Positions 21,051 to 21,146 of a stretch of DNA of 21,146 bases are shown in pieces. The position numbers were made by a program, and so were the translations under genes. How positions within the stretch are numbered: the first letter of the stretch is position 1; the number at the start of each line of letters is the position of its first letter. The stretch comes from JBDNIO01 sp041688215. GTDB lineage: Bacteria; Pseudomonadota; Gammaproteobacteria; Nevskiales; Salinisphaeraceae. The notes beneath the pieces were generated by a model. That model saw only the letters and a list, made by a program, of their open reading frames with translations. It searched no databases and was not told the DNA's origin. The stretch covers positions 1-21,146 of the forward strand of contig JBDNIO010000077.1 of the NCBI GenBank assembly GCA_041688215.1, in the 5' to 3' direction.

Positions 21051-21146
21051 TTAGCTGGCTTTCATCCGTTCGAAGATAGATTCAAAGAGTGAGTGTCTGG
21101 CGTTTTGTAGTCGTTTAGCGGCTTCATTATCACTGATTGCATAAGC
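21051..21146 (-). CDS. 3' end of an unidentified ORF entering from the right edge
   Basis: The minus strand is open from the window edge to TAA at 21053-21051, giving 31 residues of a charged, helical tail (ISDNEAAKRLQNARHSLFES, then IFERMKAS). I do not recognise it. It is convergent with trmD, so whatever lies beyond breaks the usual trmD-rplS linkage. The 87 bp between trmD and this ORF hold nothing I can identify. With so little visible, its status as a gene is uncertain. Confidence 0.45.
   Translation of the reverse strand, partial: AYAISDNEAAKRLQNARHSLFESIFERMKAS

Noticed and set aside
20960..21053. Tiny plus-strand frames after trmD (nine codons each) as a start of rplS
   Set aside because: Both stop after nine codons and neither resembles the L19 N-terminus.

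Overview
The window is a GC-rich chromosomal segment from a gammaproteobacterium. Two conserved neighbourhoods show this. The first is tRNA-Leu / rnr / rlmB / rpsF-rpsR-rplI / dnaB-alr / radA. The second is the yfjD (HlyC/CorC family)-ypjD (CcsA-like) pair divergent from ffh-rpsP-rimM-trmD. No narrower taxon can be argued from the sequence alone.

Layout. Positions 1-733 hold a tRNA-Leu(CAG) gene on the minus strand. Next to its 3' end lie the remains of an integrated element: an N-terminal piece of a tyrosine recombinase (DUF6538-like), a 53-residue N-terminal piece of a type I restriction methylase (HsdM), and the tail of an unidentified ORF entering from the left edge. Positions 789-8522 are mainly housekeeping genes on the plus strand: rnr with a translationally coupled OmpA-like lipoprotein gene and terminator; rlmB; the ribosomal operon rpsF-rpsR-rplI with a good promoter, leader hairpin and terminator; and dnaB-alr. 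Positions 8519-12174 (minus strand) carry a duplicated two-gene module. Each copy has a secreted or membrane-anchored DUF3179 protein followed, with overlapping stop and start codons, by a small exported protein of a family I do not recognise. The promoter-proximal copy (10364-12174) is intact. The distal copy (8519-10278) has two frameshifts and a nonsense codon, and its DUF3179 protein lacks the family's CxxC motif. radA follows on the plus strand. It converges on yfjD across a palindromic repeat built on an 8-bp tandem unit. ypjD and ffh diverge.

After ffh come a compact triple-hairpin repeat, an exported ankyrin-repeat gene (minus) and a headless oxyR (plus) that keeps both redox cysteines but has no DNA-binding domain. 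The arrangement looks like a deletion scar of an ankB/catalase/oxyR peroxide-response locus. The right end holds rpsP-rimM-trmD behind a near-consensus promoter. rplS, the usual next gene, is not present in the remaining 183 bp, where the tail of an unknown minus-strand ORF begins.

The core genes serve translation (S6, S18, L9, S16, RlmB, RimM, TrmD, Ffh, tRNA-Leu), RNA decay (RNase R), replication and recombination (DnaB, RadA) and the cell envelope (Alr, the OmpA-like lipoprotein). Two ribosomal proteins carry unusual low-complexity tails: an acidic one on L9 and a Lys/Ala/Glu-rich extension of about 210 residues on S16. The best candidate for an undescribed system is the DUF3179 plus small-partner module, because the pairing and coupling are kept in two diverged copies.
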